This document shows, one piece after another, positions 15,629 through 25,273 of a stretch of DNA of 64,000 bases. The stretch lies in NCBI RefSeq assembly GCF_000011065.1, contig NC_004663.1:5642001-5706000 (forward strand), in the 5' to 3' direction. Origin of the DNA: Bacteroides thetaiotaomicron VPI-5482. GTDB taxonomy: Bacteria > Bacteroidota > Bacteroidia > Bacteroidales > Bacteroidaceae. Below the pieces are notes generated by a model that saw only the letters and a program-made list of their open reading frames with translations, searched no databases and was not told where the DNA came from. The position numbers and the translations under genes are program-made. The number at the start of each line of letters is the position of its first letter. Position 1 is the first letter of the stretch.

Positions 15629-15693
15629 AGACTGGCGAAGAACTCGATAAGAAAATGTGTCTAATCTGATCTTATTTTGTTCTTCGTCAGTCT
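15629..15693 (-). terminator. Terminator after the BACON/discoidin lipoprotein gene
   Basis: AGACTGGCGAAGAAC (15629-15643) pairs with GTTCTTCGTCAGTCT (15679-15693). On the minus strand the stem is followed by TACTTTTTT, a good intrinsic terminator with an unusually long loop. Confidence 0.65.
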
Positions 15694-15706
15694 TTTCTTG
15701 TTTTAC

Positions 15707-17551
15707 TTAAATGCCTAGCTGTTCTCTTGCCCAGGCTTCATCATGTCTTATTCTGTAAAGGTATATTTCGGACATATTCCACCATGCACTGCCTGCGACA
15801 GTATAATCCAATGGATCTTTGTCACGGCGAGCCGTAGGAGTAAATCGGATATAGTTGTAAGCTTGCTTTCCACTCACATTGTTTTTAGCTGTGGCATGGC
15901 CACCGTTTGTTGTCGGCAGATTGAATTCTTCATTACCCATACTTTCAAAGAACTCACCGTTCATACTTCCATATATTGTTGCGGCTTTTACGTCACCTCC
16001 GTTATTCACTCCGCTTTGACGTGCATCATATTCAAAACAAAGGTCCTTTAATGGTTTGTTCAGTTTGATCTGGACATAATGTGCTTCTGTTGTAACAGGA
16101 GCATTCCACTTGGTATGATAATAAGTATTCACCTTCCCGTCAATCAATGCCGGTAAACCGCCTCCGTCTCCGACATGATTAGCATTGTCGGAAAGCATAT
16201 CGATAGTAAGAGTAACACGTTCCATTTCGGAAGCTTCGCCGGAAATGCCTGTTATTGTTACCGGACTATCTGTCTCCATACCAGTCGGACCATAGGTGTT
16301 GATAGTAAATGAGTATTCACCTGCACATTGGTAAGTATCATCTATGATATAGGATGTTGTCTTATAGTCATTTATTAAGATCTCTTTATTTTCTTTCGTG
16401 ACTTTATCGTAATAGGTAATCTTTATCTTGTTGAAGTCTACATCTTCAGGTATCTCCCATTGCAGCTGAATACTTCCGGCTCCCGGAGTAGCAGTAGCAT
16501 TGATCACATTTAAAGGAGGTGTCGCGATAAATCCGGCCTGTTTTACTGTGACTACGAACTGACTTGGTACTTTGTCGGTGCTATTGGTACTCTTGAAGGT
16601 TATCTTTCCTTCACGAGGTTGATTCTCAACTTCAGTGTTGGCTTTAATGATAAAGCTTTCGGAGACATCACGCAGTGCTCTTGAAGCGGGTAATGATACT
16701 GGAGTGATCCAGGATTGGGCGGATTCTTCGACTTCATAGGTATATGACACTTCACCGGCAGGAGAATTTACTTTGAAAGGAATAGTGATTGTTTCTCCCA
16801 TTGCTTTCACTTCATAGATCTTCTTGTCTTCATCGATTTCGACTATATAACCTCTGGGTTGTTGCTTTATCAGGAAAGAAGCTGTATAGCTGTAATTCTG
16901 GGAAGACTGGAGGATAATCGTACAATAACGTACGTCAGTCTCGGTGCTTTTATCCAGCGTAAATTTCAGTTCCTGTTTGTTTACGTCTTCCGCTGCACGC
17001 GTCTTTGCATCAAATGTGGCAGGTTGCTCTGCCAGACGTATCCAGTTGCAAGTGTCTGGTATAATGATATTATCCAGATTCAGGTTGGTCGCTACAGGAA
17101 TTGTCAATGTTTCTCTTTCTGCATCTATTATTTCTACATATCCTTCCTGTTGTAGCTTGTCACCTATAAGGATGGCCGGTTCTTTACCAAACTGCGAGAC
17201 AGTGATGGAATAGCTTTGATGACCATAGGCTACAGTGATTTCTGCCCGGCGTTGTTTGTATATATTGTTTGCACTGGCAGATACGACTACTTTGCCCTCG
17301 TGTTGTACTACCTTGCACCATTCTGCATTGGACTGGGCACTCCATCTGTCGAGTGGTACATTGGTCTGCACTTCAATTTCATGTTCTCCTCCCAGAAGTG
17401 GGAAAGTGATAGGTGCCTGACTTTTATCAGGAACTACGAGCGTTTCTACTTTAAACTCGGTTTCGTAATCGGGCGAACAAGAGATAAGTCCGGAAGCAAT
17501 TCCGAATATGCTTGCGAGCCCGATGATTAATATATTTTTTTTCATACTCAT
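15707..17551 (-). CDS. Surface lipoprotein with BACON repeats and discoidin-like domain (BT4295-type antigen)
   Basis: This 614-aa protein has a lipobox LISC (Cys25) followed by acidic residues as in surface-exported Bacteroides lipoproteins. Three BACON-type beta-sandwiches (~45-125, 130-230, 235-340) precede a fibronectin-III-like domain (~345-435) and a C-terminal F5/8-type carbohydrate-binding domain (~450-614). This is the SusE/F-like position, a glycan-binding protein encoded beside SusC/D. Residues 541-554 read EEFNLPTTNGGHAT, which I recall as the BT4295 epitope seen by CD4 T cells; numbering agrees when the start is ATG 17551 (MSMKK). It is the last gene of the operon before a terminator. 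The glycan ligand is not deducible. Confidence 0.9.
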   Translation of the reverse strand: MSMKKNILIIGLASIFGIASGLISCSPDYETEFKVETLVVPDKSQAPITFPLLGGEHEIEVQTNVPLDRWSAQSNAEWCKVVQHEGKVVVSASANNIYKQRRAEITVAYGHQSYSITVSQFGKEPAILIGDKLQQEGYVEIIDAERETLTIPVATNLNLDNIIIPDTCNWIRLAEQPATFDAKTRAAEDVNKQELKFTLDKSTETDVRYCTIILQSSQNYSYTASFLIKQQPRGYIVEIDEDKKIYEVKAMGETITIPFKVNSPAGEVSYTYEVEESAQSWITPVSLPASRALRDVSESFIIKANTEVENQPREGKITFKSTNSTDKVPSQFVVTVKQAGFIATPPLNVINATATPGAGSIQLQWEIPEDVDFNKIKITYYDKVTKENKEILINDYKTTSYIIDDTYQCAGEYSFTINTYGPTGMETDSPVTITGISGEASEMERVTLTIDMLSDNANHVGDGGGLPALIDGKVNTYYHTKWNAPVTTEAHYVQIKLNKPLKDLCFEYDARQSGVNNGGDVKAATIYGSMNGEFFESMGNEEFNLPTTNGGHATAKNNVSGKQAYNYIRFTPTARRDKDPLDYTVAGSAWWNMSEIYLYRIRHDEAWAREQLGI

Positions 17552-17560
17552 TTGATTTGA

Positions 17561-18598
17561 TTACAAGTTATCTACTCTTGGGTTAAATTCATATCGTAGT
17601 TTGGCTTTCACTTCCCGGTAAGGGGCGGTGGATTCCAGGCGATATTTATAATGCAGACGGAACTCTTTGTAATAAGTGGCACGTCCGTCGGGAGTACGGA
17701 TAGCGTTTAACAGGAATGTGTTGTCGTAATCATCGATTGGAGTAAGTTGTACTACATCGACCGGATCCACTTCCACATCATTAACTCTGTCATGCGCTCT
17801 GATGGTAAGTTCTCTGGCCTGAGGATTCTCCGGTTGCTGCTCGCCAATTTCCAGAATGATACTCTTAGATACAATTCTGCTTCTTGCTGTCTTATAATCG
17901 CCAAGATCTTCATCACCTGCCATCATGCGTACCGAATTGGCACCGATCGGGAATACTTGATTGGCATTTGTCGGTCTACGGACTTCGGGACTACCACTGG
18001 GGTTAGGAATTACAATCGTACTGCTTGTATAATTGTAGTAGGTAGAAGTCTTTGTCGTTGCGTAATAGTTTTCTTTATAGATACGCAATAATACATGACT
18101 TTTATCCGGATTATAATTAGGTGTTTTTTCCGGATCTATCTTGTAATCCAGAAAATAAATGGAATCCGGTGAAATCCTTTCCAGATTTTTCAGATAGATC
18201 GGAAACATTACTTTGGAAGTGCCTGCCTGAATATCCAGTTCCTTATTGGGAAAATCATAGCATTCATCGGGAAGCAGTTTGGCAAATTTTTCTTTTTCTA
18301 TATCAAAGTTGGATTTGTTGTATGCTTTCAGCAAAGAGTCCGATTCCAGAAGAGCTACATGGTGTGTGTTAGGGCTTATTTGTGAGCCGCTAACCGTGGC
18401 AACCAGATAGATCGTATCTTTTTCTTGTCCTACATTAGCCACCTGCCGGTCGTAGATCAGACTCGAATTACTGAGTAAGCCTACTTCGTTCCGGTATTGT
18501 TCCTGGTCGAAATCGTATTCATTGCAAGCACTCAATACACCTATAAGGGTGCAGAGCATTATATTAAATTTCTTTTTCATATTCAGTCTGTTATTCAT
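17561..18598 (-). CDS. DUF1735/DUF4361-type lipoprotein (surface glycan-binding candidate)
   Basis: A 345-aa lipoprotein with the lipobox VLSAC (Cys25; the ATG at 18580, MKKKF, is an equally good start). The N-terminal half (VGLLSNSSLIYDRQVANVGQ) fits DUF1735, and the C-terminal half with KEFRLHYKYRLE fits DUF4361. Such proteins are encoded next to SusD and are thought to aid glycan capture at the cell surface. It lies 9 bases after the SusD-like gene and 9 bases before the BACON lipoprotein gene, so it belongs to the operon. Confidence 0.82.
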   Translation of the reverse strand: MNNRLNMKKKFNIMLCTLIGVLSACNEYDFDQEQYRNEVGLLSNSSLIYDRQVANVGQEKDTIYLVATVSGSQISPNTHHVALLESDSLLKAYNKSNFDIEKEKFAKLLPDECYDFPNKELDIQAGTSKVMFPIYLKNLERISPDSIYFLDYKIDPEKTPNYNPDKSHVLLRIYKENYYATTKTSTYYNYTSSTIVIPNPSGSPEVRRPTNANQVFPIGANSVRMMAGDEDLGDYKTARSRIVSKSIILEIGEQQPENPQARELTIRAHDRVNDVEVDPVDVVQLTPIDDYDNTFLLNAIRTPDGRATYYKEFRLHYKYRLESTAPYREVKAKLRYEFNPRVDNL

Positions 18599-18607
18599 GT
18601 TTTGATA

Positions 18608-20659
18608 TTATCTGTCCCATCCGAAATTCTGGTCGGCATTGGGAACCTTCAGCAATTCATCATGGCGGATCGGTAAGAATACCATTTTAGGCAGTGCAAT
18701 GCGGTCTCGCACATTTTGTGTATTGATCGTCACAATATTCCAGAATCCTTCATTACCGTTGGCATTTGTACGGTCTTTTGTCACATCCAGTCCCCGCCAG
18801 TTGGAGCTGTTGGCATCTTCGTCCAGATAGGTTCCCCATCTGCGCGTATCGAAATATCGGTATCCTTCGTTAAAGAGCTCTACCTGACGTTCATTGCGGA
18901 TGATTTTTTCAAAATTGTCTGCTTCTGCCATGTCGTTGGCATCTACTCCCGGCAAGCCGACGCGATAACGTATCATGTTGAAATATTTAGCCATTTCTGC
19001 CGGATCACGGCTAACGGTTTCCTCAATAAGTGTACCTGTATTGTCGGATACTTCTACGGTCACTGTACCTTCTACACGGTTCAATGCTTCTACATATTCC
19101 AGTAGCACTTCACCATAACGAATGATAGGGAACGGTTTAGGGCTGGTGACGAATGCGCCTTTTACACTCCCTTTGCCGTTAGCCCATGAGTCGTCCGGAT
19201 GAATGTATTTGACGGGAACATAACCGCTGACACTGTAGTCGTTTACGTTATTTCCGGCACCGGCAATTCCGGCATTGGTATCATCGTGAGAATACCAGAA
19301 TTGCTGATTGACGTAGGAGGCGTCGGTAGAAGCTGAACTCATCGGCCAGTAGCGACCCGGAAAACCTATCGAGGCATAGAAGCGTGCCGAACGATTGGCG
19401 TACATCATAGGTACGTTTTCCCTCAGTAGGTATGTCCCCAGTTTTTTGGATTCGCCGGTGAGTCTGCTGAAGTCCGGTTCATATGGATATTCTGCCGATG
19501 AATTATGAATAGTCCGCCCATCTGCCATCAGATAGCAATCAATTACCCTCTGCGGCACAGACATTGAACCCCATCCGCCAAACTTGACAGGGAATGAGTG
19601 ATGGGTATAGTTAGTGACGTTACTGGATTCCATCGCCCAGATGAATTCTTTATTAGTCTGTATGATACCTTCTCCTGTGAACATGTCGGAGTAAGAGTGA
19701 TAAGGATCGATATTGCCTGCTCCGTCAGGGAAGTTAGCAGTAGGGACATTGGAGGCCAGAGGATATGGGTTCTGGGCATCTGCTTCCACTGTATGTAGCT
19801 CGTATCCCATTTTGGTCAGCTGTTTGGCGGCAGCTGCTGCAACGGCCCAGCGTCTCGGGTCATACTCTTGATTGACATAGTAGGCTCCGTCGCTTTTACG
19901 TTTCCAGGTCCCGAAACATTTACGGGCTGCAGCTCCGCCATTGAAAAGCGGTGAAGCCTGGAAGAGGCGCAAACGGGCGATGAGTGCCATGGCTGCTCCT
20001 TTGGTCGGACGTTGATAATAGTTGACGCTTTGCTCATCCGCCGAATAGATGCCTTGAGTTGCCAGGCGGAATTCATCGCATATATAATCTACAGACTCAT
20101 CATAGGTAGCCCGTTCGCGATTATAATATTCGGCAGGTTCGGAGGTGCTCAGTTCTTCATCGCCCACGATAATCAACGGTCCCCAGTTCATCAAAAGATG
20201 ATAATAAGCGTACCCACGCATAAAGTGAACATATCCGATATAACGTCTTCTGTCCATTTCGTTCATATCAGGTACATTGTAGACTTCTTTAAGCATTTTG
20301 TTACATCTTGCTACAATGACATACATGTCGTACCATTGGTTTTGGATAGGCAGATTTCTGCTGTTGATGGTACCTACGGAAAATTGTAGTCCCCAAAATT
20401 CATTTGTCTGATATTTAAGTGTTATTTCGTCCGAAGCAGATTCCCCCGGATTCCAGGAATTTCCCCAGATAGCCCCTGCGTCGGGAAAACCTTTCGGAGT
20501 GTTCCAGAGATAACCTTCAGCATTTTTCTTGCTGTGAAAGATGGAGTCTTCTTTGAAAGTAGCTTCGAAGTATGGGTCTACATCCAGAAAATTGCAGGAA
20601 CTGAGTAGTAGTGTACTTCCTACTGTTGCTCCCAATATTATTTTGAATAACTTTTTCAT
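18608..20659 (-). CDS. SusD-like outer-membrane nutrient-binding lipoprotein
   Basis: A 683-aa RagB/SusD family protein, longer than the usual ~550 aa. The lipobox is LLSSC (Cys22). The helical TPR-like scaffold is evident in HFMRGYAYYHLLMNWGP and YICDEFRLATQ. The C-terminal block IIRNERQVELFNEGYRYFDTRRWGT is a hallmark of the family. It caps the SusC-like barrel encoded just upstream (19-base gap) and binds the oligosaccharide. Confidence 0.95.
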   Translation of the reverse strand: MKKLFKIILGATVGSTLLLSSCNFLDVDPYFEATFKEDSIFHSKKNAEGYLWNTPKGFPDAGAIWGNSWNPGESASDEITLKYQTNEFWGLQFSVGTINSRNLPIQNQWYDMYVIVARCNKMLKEVYNVPDMNEMDRRRYIGYVHFMRGYAYYHLLMNWGPLIIVGDEELSTSEPAEYYNRERATYDESVDYICDEFRLATQGIYSADEQSVNYYQRPTKGAAMALIARLRLFQASPLFNGGAAARKCFGTWKRKSDGAYYVNQEYDPRRWAVAAAAAKQLTKMGYELHTVEADAQNPYPLASNVPTANFPDGAGNIDPYHSYSDMFTGEGIIQTNKEFIWAMESSNVTNYTHHSFPVKFGGWGSMSVPQRVIDCYLMADGRTIHNSSAEYPYEPDFSRLTGESKKLGTYLLRENVPMMYANRSARFYASIGFPGRYWPMSSASTDASYVNQQFWYSHDDTNAGIAGAGNNVNDYSVSGYVPVKYIHPDDSWANGKGSVKGAFVTSPKPFPIIRYGEVLLEYVEALNRVEGTVTVEVSDNTGTLIEETVSRDPAEMAKYFNMIRYRVGLPGVDANDMAEADNFEKIIRNERQVELFNEGYRYFDTRRWGTYLDEDANSSNWRGLDVTKDRTNANGNEGFWNIVTINTQNVRDRIALPKMVFLPIRHDELLKVPNADQNFGWDR

Positions 20660-20677
20660 GAGTGTTCTATATTATTT

Positions 20678-23600
20678 TTAGAATTTAAGATAAACCTGGA
20701 ACGTGTAAGTTGCCGGTATCGGATAAGCGGCCCCGTTTGCAGATGCCTGTTCCGGATCAAAATACTTCACTTTGTCGATAGTAAAAAGGTTGTTGGCAAC
20801 AAACTCCAGATCGACAGAAGATAGTCCTGTCTTTTTTATCCATGGAGTCTTCAGGTTGTACTTCAGACTGAGTTCCTGAAAGCGCAGGAAAGAACCGTTC
20901 CGTTTCCAGAAAGAGGAAAGCTGGGAGTTGTTCGTATTGCCTCCGTAGGAGAGACGTGGGAATTCTGCATGGGGATTTTCCGTAGCGGTGGTGCCTGAAT
21001 ACCATGCGGGCGTCCATCTGTTCTTGGGATTGTTGGCCAGCTTGATAACGTTGCCGAGTTCTCCGTTATAGAAGGGAATCCATCCTGCGTCATTACCGAG
21101 TCCCGAACGGTAGTAGTCTACTTTTGCCGAACCTTTGAAAAGGAAGCTGAGGGTTAAGTCTTTCCAATGAAAATCGGCTCCGAACCCATACATTACCCGA
21201 GGGAGTTGGTTGGAATAGGACAAAGGTACTTTGTCATCGTCATTGATAATACCGTCTCCATTTACGTCACGATATTTGATATCTCCCGGACGAATGCGGC
21301 CGAATCCGCTTTGGTCGGCACTTGTGTTGATTTCTTCTTTACTGGAGAAGAGACCTTCTGCAATATATCCGCGAAGGATGTTAAAGGGTTTTCCGGTTAC
21401 ACTCAGATAATCATAAGGTAACTTGTTTTCTTCATAGTAATCAATAATATTCTGAGAGAAAGTGTAATTGCCGCGTACAGTGAAGCTCATGTCTTTATTG
21501 ATCTGGTGGAAGAATTCGAAGTTTCCGTCAGAACCATAGCTATGCATTTTTCCTACATTTGATTTCGGGACGGTAACCATACCTACAAACTTAGGCAGCG
21601 TCACACGATCCTGGAAGATGTGATCACGTGTATCGCGGAAAAAGTCAACAGTGACAGAGAGCTTGTCGTGGAAGAACTTGGCATCGATACCAAAGTTGAG
21701 TTTCTTTGCTACTTCCCATTGAAGGTTGTCGGCTCCTTTCACAGTTTCTGTAATACCCCGTTCACGATATCCCCAGTAAGAGGCGGCATTGTCATTGATT
21801 AATGTCAAATAAGGGAACCGGTCACCACTGATCTGGTCATTACCTACCTGACCGTAGGAGCCGCGGAACTTGAGGAAGCTTAACCAGGGAATGGCCTCAT
21901 TGACCCAGTTATAGGATGTCGGTACCCAGCCTACAGCAATGGAAGGGAAGAAACCGAATCTTTTTCCTTTTTCGAATTGCGCAGAACCTGTGTAACCGAA
22001 GTTTGCATCAATGAAATAGCAATTGTTATAGCCATAGGAAATGCGTCCTGATAAGTTTTGACGCCGTTGAGGAATGGCATTAATACCCATCGCGTCATAG
22101 TCCCATTGGGTGTTATGAACATCTTCCATGTAATATAAAGCCAATGCTCCTAGTGAGTGCAAACCAAATGTACGGTCCCAGTTGGCTTTGGCTTCCATGT
22201 AGTATTTTCTGTATCTGTTGTTATTTTGTGTATATTTCATGTTCTCTTTGGCAGTACGCAATGTTTTGATGAGTACCCCTTGTGAACTTCTTCCTGTAGC
22301 GCGGTAGAGGTCAGGCCATATGTAACGTCCTTCATTGAAATAATTGATATTTTCGCTCATCGCTTGTACCGACGCTGTCATTCCTTTCAGGAATCCTCCG
22401 AATTCCTGTTCAAGTTTGAGTGTAAGCATATTACGCTGAGTTTCATCTTGCGTGTATCCGGTGTTATTTAGCATGACATACGGAGAAGCAAGGTCATGTT
22501 TTCCATAAGAAGGGAAGGTACCGTCTGAATAGGTTTTAGGAAACATCAGTGGAGTTAGCTGACGGACTGCTGACCATACCGTATTCGTGTTTTGTCCACC
22601 CGGGCTGGTATAGTTGGAAATATATCCGTCCAGACCAAAATAAACTTTGGTTGTTTTGGTCAGATTCATGTCAATATTGGCACGATAGGTTATTTTTTTA
22701 TATGACAAAGGCTTTTTGAACAGGTTGTCTTCCTGCCGGTAGGCCGCTCCTTCATCCTGATACCCTAATGAAAGATAATATCTGGCTATGTCGCCTCCTC
22801 CTTGTGCATTGATGTAATAGTTCTGCTGGATAGATGTGCGTTTCATTATTTCATCTATCCAGTTAACATCCGGGTAGAGGTCTTTATCCAAATTGTATTT
22901 TATCAGATCCAGTTCCAGACGGGAGTAAAGGTCGTCTTCACCCGACATGGCACGTGCCTCATTGGCAAGGAGAGCGTAGTCATAAGCTCCCAGGTATTCG
23001 GGCAGACGTTTGATGTGCGATACTTTTAATGTTGCTCGTCCTGTGATGGTAAGTTTGCCTGTTTCTCCACGTTTAGTGGTAACCAAGACCACGCCATTGG
23101 CACCTCGGGTACCATACACTGCGGTGGCGGAGGCGTCTTTCAGGATACTGAACGATTTTACATCATCAGGATCAATGTCTTCAAGGCGGCCCTCGATACC
23201 GTCAATCAGCACTAATGCACCGGAGCTGGCTCCGAAAGTACTGATACCACGAATCCAGAAGTTGGAGATGTTTTTTCCCGGTTCGCCCGAACTCTGCATG
23301 GTGATGACACCAGCCAACCGTCCGCCGATCATGTTGTTGAGGGAAGTACCGGGAGTACTGAGCTGGGCTACATCAATGGTACTGATTGCACCTACTACTG
23401 ATATCTTTTTTTGTGAAGTCATACCTGTGACCACTACTTCGTCAAGCTTGGTGTCATCTTCTTCCAATGTAACTTTGAGTGTCATTTCATCTTTAGTCAC
23501 CAGTTTCTCGATAGATTTCATTCCAATAGCCTGAATGACTAATATTTGGTTGGCATCTATTTTGATACTGAATTTACCATCCATATCTGCTGAGGTTCCC

Positions 23601-23767
23601 ACTCCCGGTGCATTCTTAACATAAATGGTAGTACCCGGTAGCGGTTCACCGGTTTTGTCTATTACGACCCCCGCTACAGTAAACTGTTTTTTCTTATTGT
23701 CTTGACTGTAACTCGTCAGCGGTATAAGCGCCATGATCAGTACAATCAGTAGAAAATTATTTCTCAT
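20678..23767 (-). CDS. SusC-like TonB-dependent outer-membrane transporter
   Basis: A 1029-aa SusC/RagA family importer. It has a signal peptide (residues 1-21), a carboxypeptidase-regulatory-like domain (~28-105), a TonB-box-like DEVVVTG at 109-115, a plug domain (~117-230, with DGIEGRLEDIDPDDVKSFSI then ATAVYGTRGANGVVLVTTK) and a C-terminal beta-barrel ending in VYLKF. It imports oligosaccharide delivered by its SusD partner, using TonB energy. It lacks the extra N-terminal domain of anti-sigma-controlled SusC proteins, so control is likely through its promoter, which may be invertible (25641-25929). Confidence 0.96.
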   Translation of the reverse strand: MRNNFLLIVLIMALIPLTSYSQDNKKKQFTVAGVVIDKTGEPLPGTTIYVKNAPGVGTSADMDGKFSIKIDANQILVIQAIGMKSIEKLVTKDEMTLKVTLEEDDTKLDEVVVTGMTSQKKISVVGAISTIDVAQLSTPGTSLNNMIGGRLAGVITMQSSGEPGKNISNFWIRGISTFGASSGALVLIDGIEGRLEDIDPDDVKSFSILKDASATAVYGTRGANGVVLVTTKRGETGKLTITGRATLKVSHIKRLPEYLGAYDYALLANEARAMSGEDDLYSRLELDLIKYNLDKDLYPDVNWIDEIMKRTSIQQNYYINAQGGGDIARYYLSLGYQDEGAAYRQEDNLFKKPLSYKKITYRANIDMNLTKTTKVYFGLDGYISNYTSPGGQNTNTVWSAVRQLTPLMFPKTYSDGTFPSYGKHDLASPYVMLNNTGYTQDETQRNMLTLKLEQEFGGFLKGMTASVQAMSENINYFNEGRYIWPDLYRATGRSSQGVLIKTLRTAKENMKYTQNNNRYRKYYMEAKANWDRTFGLHSLGALALYYMEDVHNTQWDYDAMGINAIPQRRQNLSGRISYGYNNCYFIDANFGYTGSAQFEKGKRFGFFPSIAVGWVPTSYNWVNEAIPWLSFLKFRGSYGQVGNDQISGDRFPYLTLINDNAASYWGYRERGITETVKGADNLQWEVAKKLNFGIDAKFFHDKLSVTVDFFRDTRDHIFQDRVTLPKFVGMVTVPKSNVGKMHSYGSDGNFEFFHQINKDMSFTVRGNYTFSQNIIDYYEENKLPYDYLSVTGKPFNILRGYIAEGLFSSKEEINTSADQSGFGRIRPGDIKYRDVNGDGIINDDDKVPLSYSNQLPRVMYGFGADFHWKDLTLSFLFKGSAKVDYYRSGLGNDAGWIPFYNGELGNVIKLANNPKNRWTPAWYSGTTATENPHAEFPRLSYGGNTNNSQLSSFWKRNGSFLRFQELSLKYNLKTPWIKKTGLSSVDLEFVANNLFTIDKVKYFDPEQASANGAAYPIPATYTFQVYLKF

Positions 23768-23785
23768 ATTGTATTTTGTATAAGG

Positions 23786-25273
23786 TTATTCAATGGATAA
23801 TTTACGAATCACTTTGTTCTGTGTGTCGGCTACATATACAATAGTTCCATCACTGTTGACTGCTACTCCGCAAGGGAAGTGGAATTTGGCAATTTCCGGA
23901 CCTCCATCCTTATAACCTTCCGCTCCCGGCAGACCGATAGGTGTGGTTACGGCTGCTCTTTCTTTCGGCATAGTAGTATCTATTACGCGGATGCAGGAAT
24001 TACCACTGTCAGCAATGTACATTTTTCCGTCGTCGGTGAAACAAATCTGGCGCGGGTGTCTGAATTTGGCGTTCTTCAGCAAGCCGTCTTCCCAGCCCTT
24101 CCCGTTCATAACTCCTTCGTAGATTGCTTTTCCTGCGTATGATTCTCCGTTATAAGTGTCTTTATCTTCCGGAGTGATCTTGGATACGTCCACTCTCCAA
24201 ATCTGGTGAAAATCTGCAAGAGATACATAGAGTACGTTTTCTTCTCCTTTAATAGGGCTGAATGCGATATAGGAGTCACTTCCTGCTTTGCCGCCGTCGC
24301 CTGTTGCTACATTAGATATTTTCTTTAGCAAAATTTCTGCTGTACGGTTTTTAGGATTGATTCGAACCAATTGCCCTTTCCACATGACCGTATAGATCAT
24401 ATGATCCAGCTTGTTGATTACAAAGCAATGCTTCCAGTTGTTTTCGTCTACGGTGCTGAGTTCTTCTGATTTCAAGACTGTTCTATATCGGGGAACATAA
24501 TTTAGAAGTTTTTGCATATCATAATATTTCATGCCGGCATCATCCGGAATGTAAACAGCTTCAGCATCTTTTTCATCAGAATAAGCAGGTGCATTAATAT
24601 ATGCAGTTCCATATTTTAATACAATGGAAGAATTGCTGGCGATGGAAATCATTGAAATGTTTCCGTTTACGCCTTCACCTTTTTCATTACGGCAGGTTGT
24701 GTTTGGTTGTTTGTCTTTTCCACTGTCTCCTTTACGGTCTACCACAAATATATTGTCTTCACCGTCTATACAGAGATAGAAAGGAGAGGAGAAAGTACAT
24801 GTGGCAAGGTCACCACCAACGGTGTTTATATTATTGTCCGGTGATGCAAGTCCTGCTACCGTACTAACACTGGTTTGTGTCTTGTATAGGAATTGGTCTG
24901 GTGCTTTGCCTATGTATTCTTGACCGTCGGGCGTTCTTCTTTCTACAAGAATATTCATCTCTCTTTTGAAGGTGAGTCCTTTGGGAACAAATGCATAGAT
25001 TCTGCTACCGTTACTGCTGACTAATCCGGCAGGATGTCTGATCCCGTCTACATCTTCAAAATAGACTTTCATGCCAGTGGTGTCTGTACCGAAGTTGCGG
25101 CCTTCGATGATCATCGGAGTGGCTATACCTCCGGAATCAGGATAAAATTCTGTGATCTCAATAGGCTGGTTTGGGTTGAACCCGCTGCTTCCATTGATGT
25201 CGTCATCTGAACAGGAAGCTAACCACGCGAAAGCTGTAATGAACAGCGTCCAATAAACTCTTCTTTTTCGCAT
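23786..25273 (-). CDS. IPT/TIG and NHL-repeat surface lipoprotein, first gene of the SusC/D operon
   Basis: This 495-aa lipoprotein has lipobox LASC (Cys21) followed by SDDD, an acidic run typical of surface-exported lipoproteins. Residues ~37-130 form an IPT/TIG immunoglobulin-like domain (ITEFYPDSGGIATPMIIEGR). The remainder is an NHL-type beta-propeller, clearest near the C-terminus (HPRQICFTDDGKMYIADSGN and FPCGVAVNSDGTIVYVADTQ). It probably binds glycan at the surface; propeller lyase activity is possible but unsupported. It is encoded 18 bases before the SusC gene. Its upstream 830 bases hold the putative invertible element. Confidence 0.88.
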   Translation of the reverse strand: MRKRRVYWTLFITAFAWLASCSDDDINGSSGFNPNQPIEITEFYPDSGGIATPMIIEGRNFGTDTTGMKVYFEDVDGIRHPAGLVSSNGSRIYAFVPKGLTFKREMNILVERRTPDGQEYIGKAPDQFLYKTQTSVSTVAGLASPDNNINTVGGDLATCTFSSPFYLCIDGEDNIFVVDRKGDSGKDKQPNTTCRNEKGEGVNGNISMISIASNSSIVLKYGTAYINAPAYSDEKDAEAVYIPDDAGMKYYDMQKLLNYVPRYRTVLKSEELSTVDENNWKHCFVINKLDHMIYTVMWKGQLVRINPKNRTAEILLKKISNVATGDGGKAGSDSYIAFSPIKGEENVLYVSLADFHQIWRVDVSKITPEDKDTYNGESYAGKAIYEGVMNGKGWEDGLLKNAKFRHPRQICFTDDGKMYIADSGNSCIRVIDTTMPKERAAVTTPIGLPGAEGYKDGGPEIAKFHFPCGVAVNSDGTIVYVADTQNKVIRKLSIE

